Shown here piece by piece: positions 41,526 through 49,951 of a DNA stretch of 58,290 nt. A model generated the notes under the pieces. It was not told the DNA's origin and ran no database searches. It saw only the letters and a program-made list of their open reading frames with translations. The stretch's first letter is position 1. The number at the start of each line of letters is the position of its first letter. The DNA is from Fibrobacter succinogenes (lineage in GTDB: Bacteria; Fibrobacterota; Fibrobacteria; Fibrobacterales; Fibrobacteraceae). The position numbers were made by a program, and so were the translations under genes. The stretch covers positions 1 to 58,290 of the forward strand of contig CACZAD010000024.1 of NCBI GenBank assembly GCA_902779055.1. Reading direction: 5' to 3'.

Positions 41526-42695
41526 TTACTTTCCAGAATTCAAAATTCGAACATAGCTCGCATAACGAGCTGCAGAGATCTTACCCGATTCAACGGCCTC
41601 ACGAACTGCACAGCCAGGTTCCTTCAGGTGCTTGCAATTACTGAACCGGCACATAAAGCGGTCGTCCTCGAAAAAGCCCGGGAAAATCTTGGCGAGCGTT
41701 TCGGGTTCCATATCCATAAGCCCGATGCTACGGATACCCGGCGTATCGATGACATAGCCGCCACCCGGAAAATCGAACAGGCTCGAAGACGTTGTCGTAT
41801 GGCGTCCTTTGCCGTCGCGTTCGCGGACATCACCCGTACGAAGTTCGGCATCGGGAACAAGCGTATTGATGAGCGTCGATTTGCCGACACCGCTCATCCC
41901 GCTGAACACGGAGGATTTTCCCAGCAATTCATTGCGAAGCACATCCAAGCCATCGCCAGTCTTGACGCTCACAGGAATCACCTTGTCGACAATTTTCAGG
42001 AAGTCGCGGATATCGCTCGAGAGGTCGGCTTCGCCGTTCGGCAGCAGGTCCATCTTGGTGAGCACCAGCACAAACGGCAAGTCGTTCAGGTTTGCGGCAA
42101 GCAAAAAGCGGTCCATGAAACCGTAGTTGAACTCCGGCTGGGTGACGCTAGCCACAATCACAACCTGGTCGATGTTTGCGGCAAGGGTCTGCTGTTTGTA
42201 AAAGCTGTCGCGCGGCCCCGGGCGTTTGAGTTCGCTCTTTCGCGGAAGCACTCGGACAACGCAGTATTTTTGCGAGCCAACGCCATCGCCTTCGTCATCA
42301 CCATCATTCACGAGGCCAAGCAACACACGGTCGCCTACGGCCGGGAATTCGCCGAGCGTCTTGGACGTTGTAGCGCGGTACATGGCGGTAACAGTAGACG
42401 GTAGGAAGTCGGAAGTAGGAAGGTTGTCGAGGCGCACTTCGCAGGTGCGGCGGTGGACTTCGAGGACAAGCCCTTCGACACAGTTTTCTTCGCCGATGTT
42501 TTCGACCGGATTCTTGATGCGCTTGATTTTCGCCTTCTTGAATTCACGACTGAAACGTTCCTTGACAGGGCGCTCGTCTACCACGCCCGATTCCAGCTCA
42601 CGCATAACGTCGATACGCCTGCTGCGGTGATCGCGGCGGGTCGGTCTTACACGGCGGAGCGGTTCCGGTTCGTCATCGAATTCGTTATTTAGCAT
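41526..42695 (-). CDS. rsgA: Ribosome small-subunit-dependent GTPase A
   Basis: Circularly permuted GTPase that proofreads 30S maturation. Order of G motifs is permuted: LVLTKMDLLP (G4), then SGVGKSTLINTLV (G1), then DTPGIRSIGL (G3), and a C-terminal zinc region CRFSNCKHLKEPGCAVREAV. The N-terminus has a basic extension (RRVRPTRRDHRSRR) not usual for the family and an OB fold around 70-130. Within the OB fold, residues 91-103 (NLPTSDFLPSTVT) are encoded by a dispersed repeat. Starts 11 bp inside the end of the upstream gene. Identity is firm. Confidence 0.93.
   Translation of the reverse strand: MLNNEFDDEPEPLRRVRPTRRDHRSRRIDVMRELESGVVDERPVKERFSREFKKAKIKRIKNPVENIGEENCVEGLVLEVHRRTCEVRLDNLPTSDFLPSTVTAMYRATTSKTLGEFPAVGDRVLLGLVNDGDDEGDGVGSQKYCVVRVLPRKSELKRPGPRDSFYKQQTLAANIDQVVIVASVTQPEFNYGFMDRFLLAANLNDLPFVLVLTKMDLLPNGEADLSSDIRDFLKIVDKVIPVSVKTGDGLDVLRNELLGKSSVFSGMSGVGKSTLINTLVPDAELRTGDVRERDGKGRHTTTSSSLFDFPGGGYVIDTPGIRSIGLMDMEPETLAKIFPGFFEDDRFMCRFSNCKHLKEPGCAVREAVESGKISAARYASYVRILNSGK
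42391..42423. repeat. GGAAGTAGG-type repeat inside rsgA
   Basis: ACAGTAGACGGTAGGAAGTCGGAAGTAGGAAGG is a copy of the dispersed repeat found at 1432 and 48501, here read on the minus strand as protein in the OB fold of RsgA. Confidence 0.75.
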
Positions 42696-42960
42696 CTTTC
42701 TTGCAATTTAAAAAATCCGGAAGCGATTCCTGGAGTTCGTCTTCCGAAACAGGCCTATCCTGACGAATGGACTCCATCAAAAAATGAATCGCCTTGAGAC
42801 GACCGTTACACTTTTCGATACAGTTGTCGTAAAAGCCCTTCGTTTTGTAGTCGCCTTCGACCACGCGTTCAGAGGCATAAAGAAAATGTTCGACGCAAAT
42901 GGAAAGCTGTTCAGCTTCCGCCCGCAAGTCCACAAGATTGCTTTTGGTAAAAAAAGGCAT
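42685..42960 (-). CDS. Hypothetical small protein
   Basis: A 91-residue soluble, mostly helical protein (LVDLRAEAEQLSICVEHFLY, CIEKCNGRLKAIHFLMESIR) with no signal. It overlaps the rsgA start by 11 bp, the usual spacing of coupled genes here, which supports it being real. No family recognised. Confidence 0.68.
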   Translation of the reverse strand: MPFFTKSNLVDLRAEAEQLSICVEHFLYASERVVEGDYKTKGFYDNCIEKCNGRLKAIHFLMESIRQDRPVSEDELQESLPDFLNCKKDAK

Positions 42961-43082
42961 AGTCTAAAGATAGTAATTCGTGGGATAGGATTCGGCAGAA
43001 ACGGTCCTGTATTTTGGGCCATCGCGTGAATCATTCAAAACGCCCAAAGCATCATCATCGATAAGATTTCTATATTCACATT

Positions 43083-44042
43083 ATGCTACTAGCCCTCGTT
43101 AAAATGACCCGTCCGGTAAACATCGTCATCGCCATCGTGACGCTTGCCATCGGTTACAACCAACTTTCGATTTTGCCGATGAACAAAGGCGGTATTGGCT
43201 GGGCGACATTCATATTGCAGGCTCTAGGTTTTGCCTTTGCCATTGGCTTTGCGAACATCCAGAACGATATTTTAGACTTTGAAAGCGACAAGCTGAACCG
43301 TCCGGAGCGCCCCCTCCCCAGCGGAAAAATCACGATGAGAGCGGCCAAGTGCGCCTGGATTACAATGTTCGCACAGACAATCGTTTGTGGACTTGGTGAT
43401 ATGTGGTCTGCAAATCCGAACCACGAAAAGATCCCAACAACATTACTCTTTTTTGTTGCACTAGACATTTTGCTAGTTGCCTACAACAAGAAGCTCAAGC
43501 ATATTCCGTTGCTCAAGAATATGACGGTCGCTTTTTTATGCGCCACGCCGTTGCTTTTGAACATCATCACGCCGCCTGCATCATGCGGATTCAACCTTTG
43601 CGGAATCGGGACATGCTTTTGCAATTTTCTTTATTGTGACGGATTCACTCCCGATGCATTGTGGACTAAGTTCGGGCTGATTTACCCCGCCATCATATTT
43701 GCATTCTTCCTCACGACCGCACGCGAAATCTACAAGGACCTCGAAGACGAAACAGGCGATCTCAAGGCTGGGATAATGACGTTTCCTCTCATTGCAGGCG
43801 CCAAAACAGCACGTCGACTTGCCGGAGCCATCATTCTGTTCACCTGGATTCTGCTACCGCTCCCCGTGATTCAGGGCTTTTACGCTCCTGTATTCTTGGT
43901 AGCCACCTTGGCAACGCTCACGCCCTGTTTTGCGGTCATTCTCGTAAGCGCCCATAAAACGAACTACCATCAGGCCCAATCAGTAACAAAACTCTCCATG
44001 TTCTTTGGATTGATCGCGCTTGTGTTAAGTTCCTTCTTCTAG
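43083..44042 (+). CDS. UbiA-family prenyltransferase
   Basis: A 319-residue integral membrane enzyme transferring a polyprenyl group to an aromatic or glycerol-phosphate acceptor. Motif NDILDFESDKLNRPERPLPS (residues 61-80) contains the NDxxDxxxD Mg-prenyl-diphosphate site and the NRPxRPLPSG segment, and a second Asp-rich site is in TAREIYKDLEDETGDLKAGI. About eight or nine hydrophobic helices cover the rest. The wording is close to the (digeranylgeranyl)glycerol-phosphate synthase-like branch rather than MenA, but the acceptor is not certain. Confidence 0.88.
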   Translation: MLLALVKMTRPVNIVIAIVTLAIGYNQLSILPMNKGGIGWATFILQALGFAFAIGFANIQNDILDFESDKLNRPERPLPSGKITMRAAKCAWITMFAQTIVCGLGDMWSANPNHEKIPTTLLFFVALDILLVAYNKKLKHIPLLKNMTVAFLCATPLLLNIITPPASCGFNLCGIGTCFCNFLYCDGFTPDALWTKFGLIYPAIIFAFFLTTAREIYKDLEDETGDLKAGIMTFPLIAGAKTARRLAGAIILFTWILLPLPVIQGFYAPVFLVATLATLTPCFAVILVSAHKTNYHQAQSVTKLSMFFGLIALVLSSFF

Positions 44043-44046
44043 ACGA

Positions 44047-44130
44047 TTTACATTTTTTGTAAAGCAAAGCAGTTCAAACAACAGTGCGACATCAGCCAGA
44101 TCCAGCGCCCATTTTTACATTTTTTGTAAC
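44047..44130. promoter_or_regulatory. Two matching palindromes upstream of purF
   Basis: TTTACATTTTTTGTAAA at 44047-44063 is a perfect 6-5-6 inverted repeat; TTTACATTTTTTGTAAC at 44114-44130 matches it at 16 of 17 positions. The copies are 67 bp apart in a 277-bp intergenic gap. They look like paired operator sites for one dimeric regulator, though their distance from the purF start (190-270 bp) is large. No gene is present in the rest of the gap. Confidence 0.5.
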
Positions 44131-44319
44131 ATCCAAACGCCGTCAAACCCGCATAAATAAAGGGATCCGGCTATTCAGGACCGTCCTCGAAGCTCTAAAA
44201 ATACGCTAGCAACACGCAGTTCCAATTCCTATATTTGCGGCGTCCGCTTCCCCGCTTGCACCCGTCCGGGTGGGCTACGGCCTTCGAGGCAAGGGAAGTA
44301 AACATTTCAAAGAGGCTCT

Positions 44320-45705
44320 ATGCTCGAAGAATTGCATGAAGAATGCGGCGTCATCGGCATCTACAATGGCGATAACGTTGTCCGCAATATTACCATGGGA
44401 CTTTACGCATTGCAGCACCGCGGCCAGGAAAGTGCCGGGTTCGCTGTAACTGATGGCGATAAAGTTCGCGTCCGTAAATCCATGGGTCTGGTTTCCACCC
44501 TTCTGAGAGACTACAACATCGACGAACTGCAAGGGTTTGCAGGCATCGGTCACGTACGCTACAGCACGACTGGAGCAAGCACTCTCGCCAACGCACAACC
44601 CATTCTCGTCAGTTGCAAGTGGGGGCAGATTGCCGTAGCTCATAACGGCAACATCACGAACGCTCCCGAACTCCGCGCCGAGATGGAAGCCGACGGACAC
44701 ATTTTCCAGACAACATCGGACTCCGAAATTCTCTTGCACGAAATCGCGCGCACCAAGGCCGACACGCTCGGCGAAGCCATCAAGGAAGCGATTACAAAAT
44801 TCACCGGAAGCTTCTGCCTCGTATTCCTCAGCAAGGACACGATGTATGTCGCCCGAGACGGATTCGGATTCCGCCCGCTTTCCATCGCCCGTATGGGAAA
44901 AGCCTGGTGCGTCGCCAGCGAAACTTGCGCATTCGACCTCTTGAACGCCAACTACGTTCGCGATATCCAGCCCGGCGAATTCCTCACGATTACCAAGAAC
45001 GGACTCCATTCCGAACGATTCACCAAGAAAGACCGCCTCGCCCACTGCATTTTCGAATACATTTACTTTAGCCGTCCGGATTCCAAGATTTTTGAACAGA
45101 GCTGCGACAAGATTCGCCGCAAGATGGGCAAGCAGCTCGCGAAGGAATGTCCGGTCGACGCAGACATTGTCATTTCGGTTCCGGACAGCGCCACCACGGC
45201 AGCACTCGGATACGCCCAGGCTAGCGGCATCCGTTTTGAAATCGGACTTTTGAGAAACCATTATGTTGGACGAACCTTCATTGACCCGACGCAGAACGTG
45301 CGCGAACAGAAAGTCCGTCTCAAATTCAACCCCATCGAAGGCGTGCTTAAGAACAAGCGCGTTTGCGTTGTCGAAGACTCCATCGTCCGCGGCACGACGC
45401 TCCGCATTCTTTCCAAGATGCTCCGCGATGCAGGCGCCCTCGAAGTCCACATTAGAATCGCATCGCCTCCGGTTGCACACCCGTGCTTCTTCGGTATGGA
45501 CTTCCCGAGCCAGGGCGAACTTGCAGCAAGCTCCATGACGCCGGACGAAATCGCCAAGATGCTTGGCGTCGAAAGCCTCGGCTATCTGAGTGTCGAAGGG
45601 ATGAAGAACTGCACTGGCGAAGGCGAAAACTACTGCGCCGCCTGCTTTGACAACTGCTACCCGGACTACATCGGTTCGCACGCCGAAAAAACTAGATGCG
45701 GGTAG
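44320..45705 (+). CDS. purF: Amidophosphoribosyltransferase
   Basis: First committed enzyme of purine synthesis, making phosphoribosylamine from PRPP and glutamine. The N-terminus MLEELHEE is a short propeptide before the nucleophile Cys9 (CGVIGIYNG); GHVRYSTTG and AHNGNITNA complete the glutaminase site. The PRPP motif is VCVVEDSIVRGTT. Cys residues in CIFEYIYFSRPDS, HPCFFGMDF and ENYCAACFDNCYP match the ligands of the [4Fe-4S] cluster of the Bacillus-type, oxygen-sensitive enzyme. Length 461. Two palindromes lie upstream. Identity is firm. Confidence 0.95.
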   Translation: MLEELHEECGVIGIYNGDNVVRNITMGLYALQHRGQESAGFAVTDGDKVRVRKSMGLVSTLLRDYNIDELQGFAGIGHVRYSTTGASTLANAQPILVSCKWGQIAVAHNGNITNAPELRAEMEADGHIFQTTSDSEILLHEIARTKADTLGEAIKEAITKFTGSFCLVFLSKDTMYVARDGFGFRPLSIARMGKAWCVASETCAFDLLNANYVRDIQPGEFLTITKNGLHSERFTKKDRLAHCIFEYIYFSRPDSKIFEQSCDKIRRKMGKQLAKECPVDADIVISVPDSATTAALGYAQASGIRFEIGLLRNHYVGRTFIDPTQNVREQKVRLKFNPIEGVLKNKRVCVVEDSIVRGTTLRILSKMLRDAGALEVHIRIASPPVAHPCFFGMDFPSQGELAASSMTPDEIAKMLGVESLGYLSVEGMKNCTGEGENYCAACFDNCYPDYIGSHAEKTRCG

Positions 45706-45716
45706 ACGGCTAAAAA

Positions 45717-45746
45717 GGTGATGCCGGAACAAGTCCGGGGTGACAA
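45717..45746. repeat. Palindromic repeat after purF
   Basis: GTGATGCCGGAACAAGTCCGGGGTGACAAC is a copy of the dispersed palindrome, between the purF stop and the terminator. Confidence 0.7.
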
Positions 45747-45753
45747 CATAACG

Positions 45754-45781
45754 AAAAAAGGCTCCTGATGGAGCCTTTTTA
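45754..45781. terminator. Bidirectional terminator between purF and the epimerase
   Basis: GGCTCC/GGAGCC stem with a TGAT loop, flanked by six A and six T, so it can terminate both convergent genes. Confidence 0.88.
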
Positions 45782-45804
45782 ATTTGTACTTTTCGCTGTT
45801 CGAT

Positions 45805-46725
45805 TTATGCGCAGTCGAACGTCCAGCGGATGTGATCATCCAAATAATCGTGGGCGTCAAAGGCAAGGCCAAAGCAATCCTTGATTTTCTGGACGTCATA
45901 AAGCATCGGCTCGTCACTCCAGCCCAAATCGGTTTCCACAATTTTAGACTTGCAACCAGGCTTGAGCGCAATCATCTTTTCGGCGATTTCCTTCCAGCCA
46001 ATCCATTCGGAACCGAGACCGAGGAAAATTTCTTCGTTGTAATCCGATTCAAGCAGTTGCATATAAATCTGCGCCTGCTGTGAAGCGTGGATAAACTGCG
46101 TTCCGTCATTCTTGATGATGTGAATGTCGCGATCTTCCTTGACGGCGTATGCCATCTCGAAGAATCTGCGATCAGGCTGAGAGCAACCGTCAGGGAACGC
46201 CGGATTGCCAAACGTATACCCCGGACGAATGATGTTGCGTTTCATATTCACTTCAGGGAACTGGCTTCCGTAACCGTGGCTAAAGCCAAGCACAAAAGCT
46301 TCGCCCGCCGCCTTGGTCGCTCCATAAAGATCGATCGGCAAATTGCTCGTGGTTTCGCGCATCTCGGAACGTACACGGCCCATCGCCGAAGTACTACTCG
46401 TCATAATGAACTTTTTACAGCCGGCACGGGCAGCCATTTCCAAAAGGACGACCGTCGCACGGGTATCGTTCATAAGCATAGCGCTCGGGGTATCTCCCCA
46501 GCCAAGAGCCACATGGATGCAGGCGTCGCAACCGACAAGCCCCTCACCCATTTTTTCGAAATCCGTCAATGCGGCTTCGACAAAAGAAACATTCGGATTA
46601 GATCTTAACGTCGGCACCTTATTCGGATGACGCGTAGCAACGACAACTTCGTGCCCTTTTTCCAAAAGAGCCTTGACCACATAATGCCCAATAAAGCCGG
46701 TCCCACCCGTAACAAATACTCGCAT
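45805..46725 (-). CDS. NAD-dependent epimerase/dehydratase (extended SDR)
   Basis: Rossmann-fold sugar-nucleotide or terpene-like reductase family. MRVFVTGGTGFIGHYVVKAL holds the TGxxGxxG cofactor site; TSSTSAMGRV and YGATKAAGEAF hold the Ser and YxxxK catalytic residues. Length 306 is standard. GGAGG lies 5 nt before the ATG. Convergent with purF, divergent from ddl. Substrate cannot be told from sequence. Confidence 0.87.
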   Translation of the reverse strand: MRVFVTGGTGFIGHYVVKALLEKGHEVVVATRHPNKVPTLRSNPNVSFVEAALTDFEKMGEGLVGCDACIHVALGWGDTPSAMLMNDTRATVVLLEMAARAGCKKFIMTSSTSAMGRVRSEMRETTSNLPIDLYGATKAAGEAFVLGFSHGYGSQFPEVNMKRNIIRPGYTFGNPAFPDGCSQPDRRFFEMAYAVKEDRDIHIIKNDGTQFIHASQQAQIYMQLLESDYNEEIFLGLGSEWIGWKEIAEKMIALKPGCKSKIVETDLGWSDEPMLYDVQKIKDCFGLAFDAHDYLDDHIRWTFDCA

Positions 46726-46837
46726 AAGGCCTCCATTTTAACACCTATCAATTTCAATATAGATTATGTCGATTCAATTCGGCAAGAGTTTGCGTGAAAT
46801 TACTAGATTAAACGCATCGATTTTAGTGAGGTTTTTT

Positions 46838-47872
46838 ATGTCCCGTTTACGCGTTTTGGTATTGATGGGCGGTCCATCTACAGAACATGATGTTTCAGTC
46901 GTCAGCGGCACCGGCGTCGTGCGCGCCATGGATCCGGAAAAGTACAACATCCACCCGGTACTCATCGACAAGGACGGCACCTGGCACTGGTCATCCCGTG
47001 AACTTTCTCCGTACCAGAAGGCAAATTTCTCCGAAAACTACTTCCACAGCCTCGAAGGCAGCGCCGCCAACAAGAAGAAGTCCCCGGCACTTTCGGAACT
47101 CCCGTCGGCAGATATTGCATTCCTCGCCCTCCACGGTAAGTGGGGCGAAGACGGTCACGTCCAGGCTTTGCTTGAAAACTGGGGCATTCCTTACACGGGT
47201 TGCGGCCTCCTTGCCTCGGCACTTGCTATGGACAAGATCAAGACGAAGGAAATCTTCCGCGCAAACGGCATCCCGACTCCGCCTTACCGTGTGATCTGGA
47301 AGCACAGCTTTACAGGCGATACGCTCGTGAACGTTTCGGACGAACTCGGATTCCCGCTCGTGATCAAGGATCCGCTGGGCGGTTCTTCTATCGGAATCGG
47401 CATCGCCAAGAACATCGACGAAGCCGGTAAGATAGCACAGGACTTGTTCAAGGATTCCAACCGCCTGCTTTGCGAAAAGTTCATTGCCGGTGGCGAAGCA
47501 AGCTGTGGCTACATCGAAGGCGAAAAGCCCCTGCCACCGACAGAAATGCGCATGACGACCCGCGAATACTTTGACTTCGAAGCAAAGTACAACGGAGAAT
47601 GCCAGGAAGTCACTCCGGCTGAATTCGCACCGGAACTCACGGCACGCATCCAGGAACTTGTGAAGAACGCCCACTACGCTCTGGGTGGCGCCGGCTATAG
47701 CCGCACGGACGTTCGCATCACGAAGGATGGCGAACTCTTTGCGATCGAAACGAACACGCTCCCGGGCATGACCCCGACTTCGCTTTTGCCGCAACAGGCC
47801 GCATGCGTTGGCATCACCTACAGCCAGCTCATCGACCTCATCATCGACAAGAGCTTGGAAATTAAAAGATGA
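46838..47872 (+). CDS. ddl: D-alanine--D-alanine ligase
   Basis: Makes D-Ala-D-Ala for peptidoglycan. LVLMGGPSTEHDVSVVSGTG is the N-terminal signature, ALHGKWGEDGHVQALLENWG follows, and the ATP-grasp core includes GFPLVIKDPLGGSSIGIGIA, GAGYSRTDVRITKDGELFAI with the metal-binding residues, and ETNTLPGMTPTSLLPQQA. Maximal frame opens at 46766; ATG at 46838 with GTGAGG upstream yields a normal N-terminus (344 residues). tsaB begins at its stop (ATGA). Confidence 0.94.
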   Translation: MSRLRVLVLMGGPSTEHDVSVVSGTGVVRAMDPEKYNIHPVLIDKDGTWHWSSRELSPYQKANFSENYFHSLEGSAANKKKSPALSELPSADIAFLALHGKWGEDGHVQALLENWGIPYTGCGLLASALAMDKIKTKEIFRANGIPTPPYRVIWKHSFTGDTLVNVSDELGFPLVIKDPLGGSSIGIGIAKNIDEAGKIAQDLFKDSNRLLCEKFIAGGEASCGYIEGEKPLPPTEMRMTTREYFDFEAKYNGECQEVTPAEFAPELTARIQELVKNAHYALGGAGYSRTDVRITKDGELFAIETNTLPGMTPTSLLPQQAACVGITYSQLIDLIIDKSLEIKR

Positions 47873-48501
47873 CCAATTTCGACTTAATAGTAGACACGTC
47901 CCGAAAGGGCATCTCGATGGCGCTTTGCGCGGACTCGGTTTACGAAGAAATCGTGGACCCGTCTGCCAAGGGCGAAACTCTTAGCGCAAGCCTCGATTCG
48001 CTTTTGCAGAAAGTCGGGGCTACGCTCGACGACGTCAAGCGTGTGATGGTGACCATCGGACCGGGCTCGTTCAGCGGGCTGCGCACGGGAGTCGCTTTTT
48101 GCCAAGGCTTATGCTTTAGCGGTAAGCGCAACTTGTACGGAGTCACCACGCTCCAGGCTCTCGCCTGCCTCGCCGGAATGCCCGACGAAAAAGTTGCGGT
48201 CGTCATCCGCGCCCGCAATGGATTCTGGTACTTGCGACTGAACGGCGAAGAAAGCTTCATCGAAACCGAAGACGTCGTTGTTAGACTCAAGGCTAGCGGC
48301 GTAAAGAACGCGGTAGTCGACGCAGCGGCACTCGCCGACGAATCGCTTTCTGCAACGTTTACGGCTCAAGGAATCACAACGACGCTCGATACTGACAAGC
48401 CCCTCAGCCTGTGGTCTCCGCTTTTCGAAACGGTCAAGCCTTCGCTCATTCAAGAAGCGAACTACATCCAGCCGTCTTACTTCGAGAAGCTGAAGGTGTA
48501 G
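47869..48501 (+). CDS. tsaB: tRNA threonylcarbamoyladenosine biosynthesis protein TsaB
   Basis: Partner of TsaD/TsaE in forming t6A37 of ANN-decoding tRNAs. ASKH-fold features: LIVDTSRKGISMAL, VTIGPGSFSGLRTGVAFCQG (the most characteristic TsaB motif), LACLAGMPDEKVAVVIRARN. The 210-residue length fits. It overlaps ddl by 4 bp. rimI, often next to tsaB, follows after a repeat. Confidence 0.92.
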   Translation: MTNFDLIVDTSRKGISMALCADSVYEEIVDPSAKGETLSASLDSLLQKVGATLDDVKRVMVTIGPGSFSGLRTGVAFCQGLCFSGKRNLYGVTTLQALACLAGMPDEKVAVVIRARNGFWYLRLNGEESFIETEDVVVRLKASGVKNAVVDAAALADESLSATFTAQGITTTLDTDKPLSLWSPLFETVKPSLIQEANYIQPSYFEKLKV

Positions 48502-48545
48502 TGGGAAGTAGGAAGTAGACAGTGGGTAGTTGGTCGTAGAAAGTG
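48501..48545. repeat. GGAAGTAGG-type repeat between tsaB and rimI
   Basis: GTGGGAAGTAGGAAGTAGAC followed by AGTGGGTAGTTGG. It begins on the last base of the tsaB stop codon and fills the short gap before the rimI ribosome site. Confidence 0.75.
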
Positions 48546-48562
48546 GAAAGCAGGAGTTGCGG

Positions 48563-48994
48563 ATGATGTTGCGAAAAATGACCGAATCCGATTTGCCGCA
48601 AGTTCTCGAACTGCAACGGGAACTCGCATTTCAGGATTGGAACGAAAAGCAGTTTCTGTCCGAGATCAAGGCCAGCTACGCCTGCTGCGTCGTCTACGAA
48701 AGCGAAGGCAGAATCCAGGGCTACGCCATATTCCATTTGATGGGTCCGGACTCCGAGCTTTTAAGCATCGCCACGCGCGAAGCAGAACAGCGCCGGGGAA
48801 TCGGTTCGCATCTGCTGCACGCAGGTCTCGACCAGCTTACCGCAAGCGATGACCAGTGCTTTTTGGAAGTCCGAGTGGGCAACAGCAAAGCCCGCGCATT
48901 TTACGAAAAGCACGGATTCAAGCTTTACAACGTCCGCAAAAAGTATTACAGCGACGGAGAAGATGCGGCATTGTACAAATACTCAAAGAGCTAG
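48563..48994 (+). CDS. rimI: Ribosomal-protein-alanine N-acetyltransferase (GNAT)
   Basis: GNAT acetyltransferase, probably RimI, which acetylates the N-terminus of ribosomal protein S18. Motif A is REAEQRRGIGSHLLHAGLDQ (acetyl-CoA loop RRGIG), and the C-terminal EVRVGNSKARAFYEKHGFKL then YNVRKKYYSDGEDAALY is typical of RimI. ATG at 48563 has CAGGAG 6 nt upstream; the longer frame from 48530 lies inside the repeat. The neighbour tsaB supports the assignment. Confidence 0.9.
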   Translation: MMLRKMTESDLPQVLELQRELAFQDWNEKQFLSEIKASYACCVVYESEGRIQGYAIFHLMGPDSELLSIATREAEQRRGIGSHLLHAGLDQLTASDDQCFLEVRVGNSKARAFYEKHGFKLYNVRKKYYSDGEDAALYKYSKS

Positions 48995-49006
48995 CAGGTA
49001 ATTATT

Positions 49007-49864
49007 TTGTCAAAAATTCTTAAATCCGATAAAATCGACAGCCGCAAGAAAAAGACATTCAGCGTAGGAATAACCTTCCTTATTTTACTTGCAATCGCCA
49101 TTGTCACTTACGCCATTTTCGAAAAAAGCGGCCATTGGCTTGTCGAAGACGACCATTTTGAACACGCCAAATGGGTCGTCATCCTTGACGGACAATCGGC
49201 AAACTTTGAACGCAGTGATTTCGCCGCCAGTCTGCTCAACGAAGGCAAGGTCGATTCCGTCCTGATTCTCGGACGTCGCGTATTCCGCGACCGGAGCAAC
49301 GCCGAATTTTACGCCGACGATTTCATGAAACTCGGCAAGTTCGACAGCAATGCCGTATTCCTTGTTCCGCACAACGACCCGTCCACCATAAGTGAAGCGG
49401 TCACGCTTATCCCATGGTTAAAAGCGCACAACGCCGACACGGTCCTGCTCCTTACAAGTGCGGCTTCGACATACCGCGTCAAAAGAATCTTCCAGAAGCT
49501 TACCGGAAACAGTCCCGTCTACTTGACGATGGACATCCACCATATCGCCTACAATCCGAACTGCTGGTACAACAACAGGGAATCGCGCAAAGACTGGATC
49601 CGAGGCTGGGCCGCCCTTGCTGTTTCTTACTATGATCTTTTTAACGTCGACACGCTCGAAATCGCTGACTCATCTTACTACAAGCCAATCCGTTCCTATG
49701 CGGAATACTCTCGCAGCGTACGTTCGAACGTGAACTTGCAAAAGCTTCTTCCGAAGATTGAAGACAAGATAAAAGTCGCCTCTGAAAAAGAGGTCACCAA
49801 GGATTCCGTCGCAACGGCCGTGAAAGATTCGAGCAAGACGCCGACAAAGCCAAGCAAGAAATAA
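49007..49864 (+). CDS. DUF218/YdcF-like membrane protein
   Basis: A 285-residue protein with one N-terminal membrane helix (FSVGITFLILLAIAIVTYAI, about 19-38) and a periplasmic DUF218 domain (WVVILDGQSANFERSDFAAS, VDSVLILGRRVF, ISEAVTLIPWLKAHNADTVL then LLTSAASTYRVKRIF). SanA/ElyC/YdcF relatives are linked to envelope integrity and polyprenyl carriers. The C-terminus is a Lys/Ser/Thr-rich tail (KDSSKTPTKPSKK). Start is TTG at 49007 with AGCAGG upstream; no ATG fits. Confidence 0.82.
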   Translation: MSKILKSDKIDSRKKKTFSVGITFLILLAIAIVTYAIFEKSGHWLVEDDHFEHAKWVVILDGQSANFERSDFAASLLNEGKVDSVLILGRRVFRDRSNAEFYADDFMKLGKFDSNAVFLVPHNDPSTISEAVTLIPWLKAHNADTVLLLTSAASTYRVKRIFQKLTGNSPVYLTMDIHHIAYNPNCWYNNRESRKDWIRGWAALAVSYYDLFNVDTLEIADSSYYKPIRSYAEYSRSVRSNVNLQKLLPKIEDKIKVASEKEVTKDSVATAVKDSSKTPTKPSKK

Positions 49865-49898
49865 CGGGGTTCTACCCAAACGTTAATACGAGAAATAA

Positions 49899-49930
49899 TG
49901 GATCCCCTACGCTTCGCTTCGAGGATGACG
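49899..49930. repeat. Dispersed palindrome, variant
   Basis: ATGGATCCCCTACGCTTCGC followed by TTCGAGGATGACG: a GGATCCCCT..GAGGATGAC class element between convergent genes. No other feature in 49865-49951. Confidence 0.6.
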
Positions 49931-49951
49931 GTTCCAGGAAGACAATTTCAA

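Noticed and set aside
44275..45732. 485-codon open frame antisense to purF
   Set aside because: Shadow of the purF coding pattern; no recognisable domain and no start signal.
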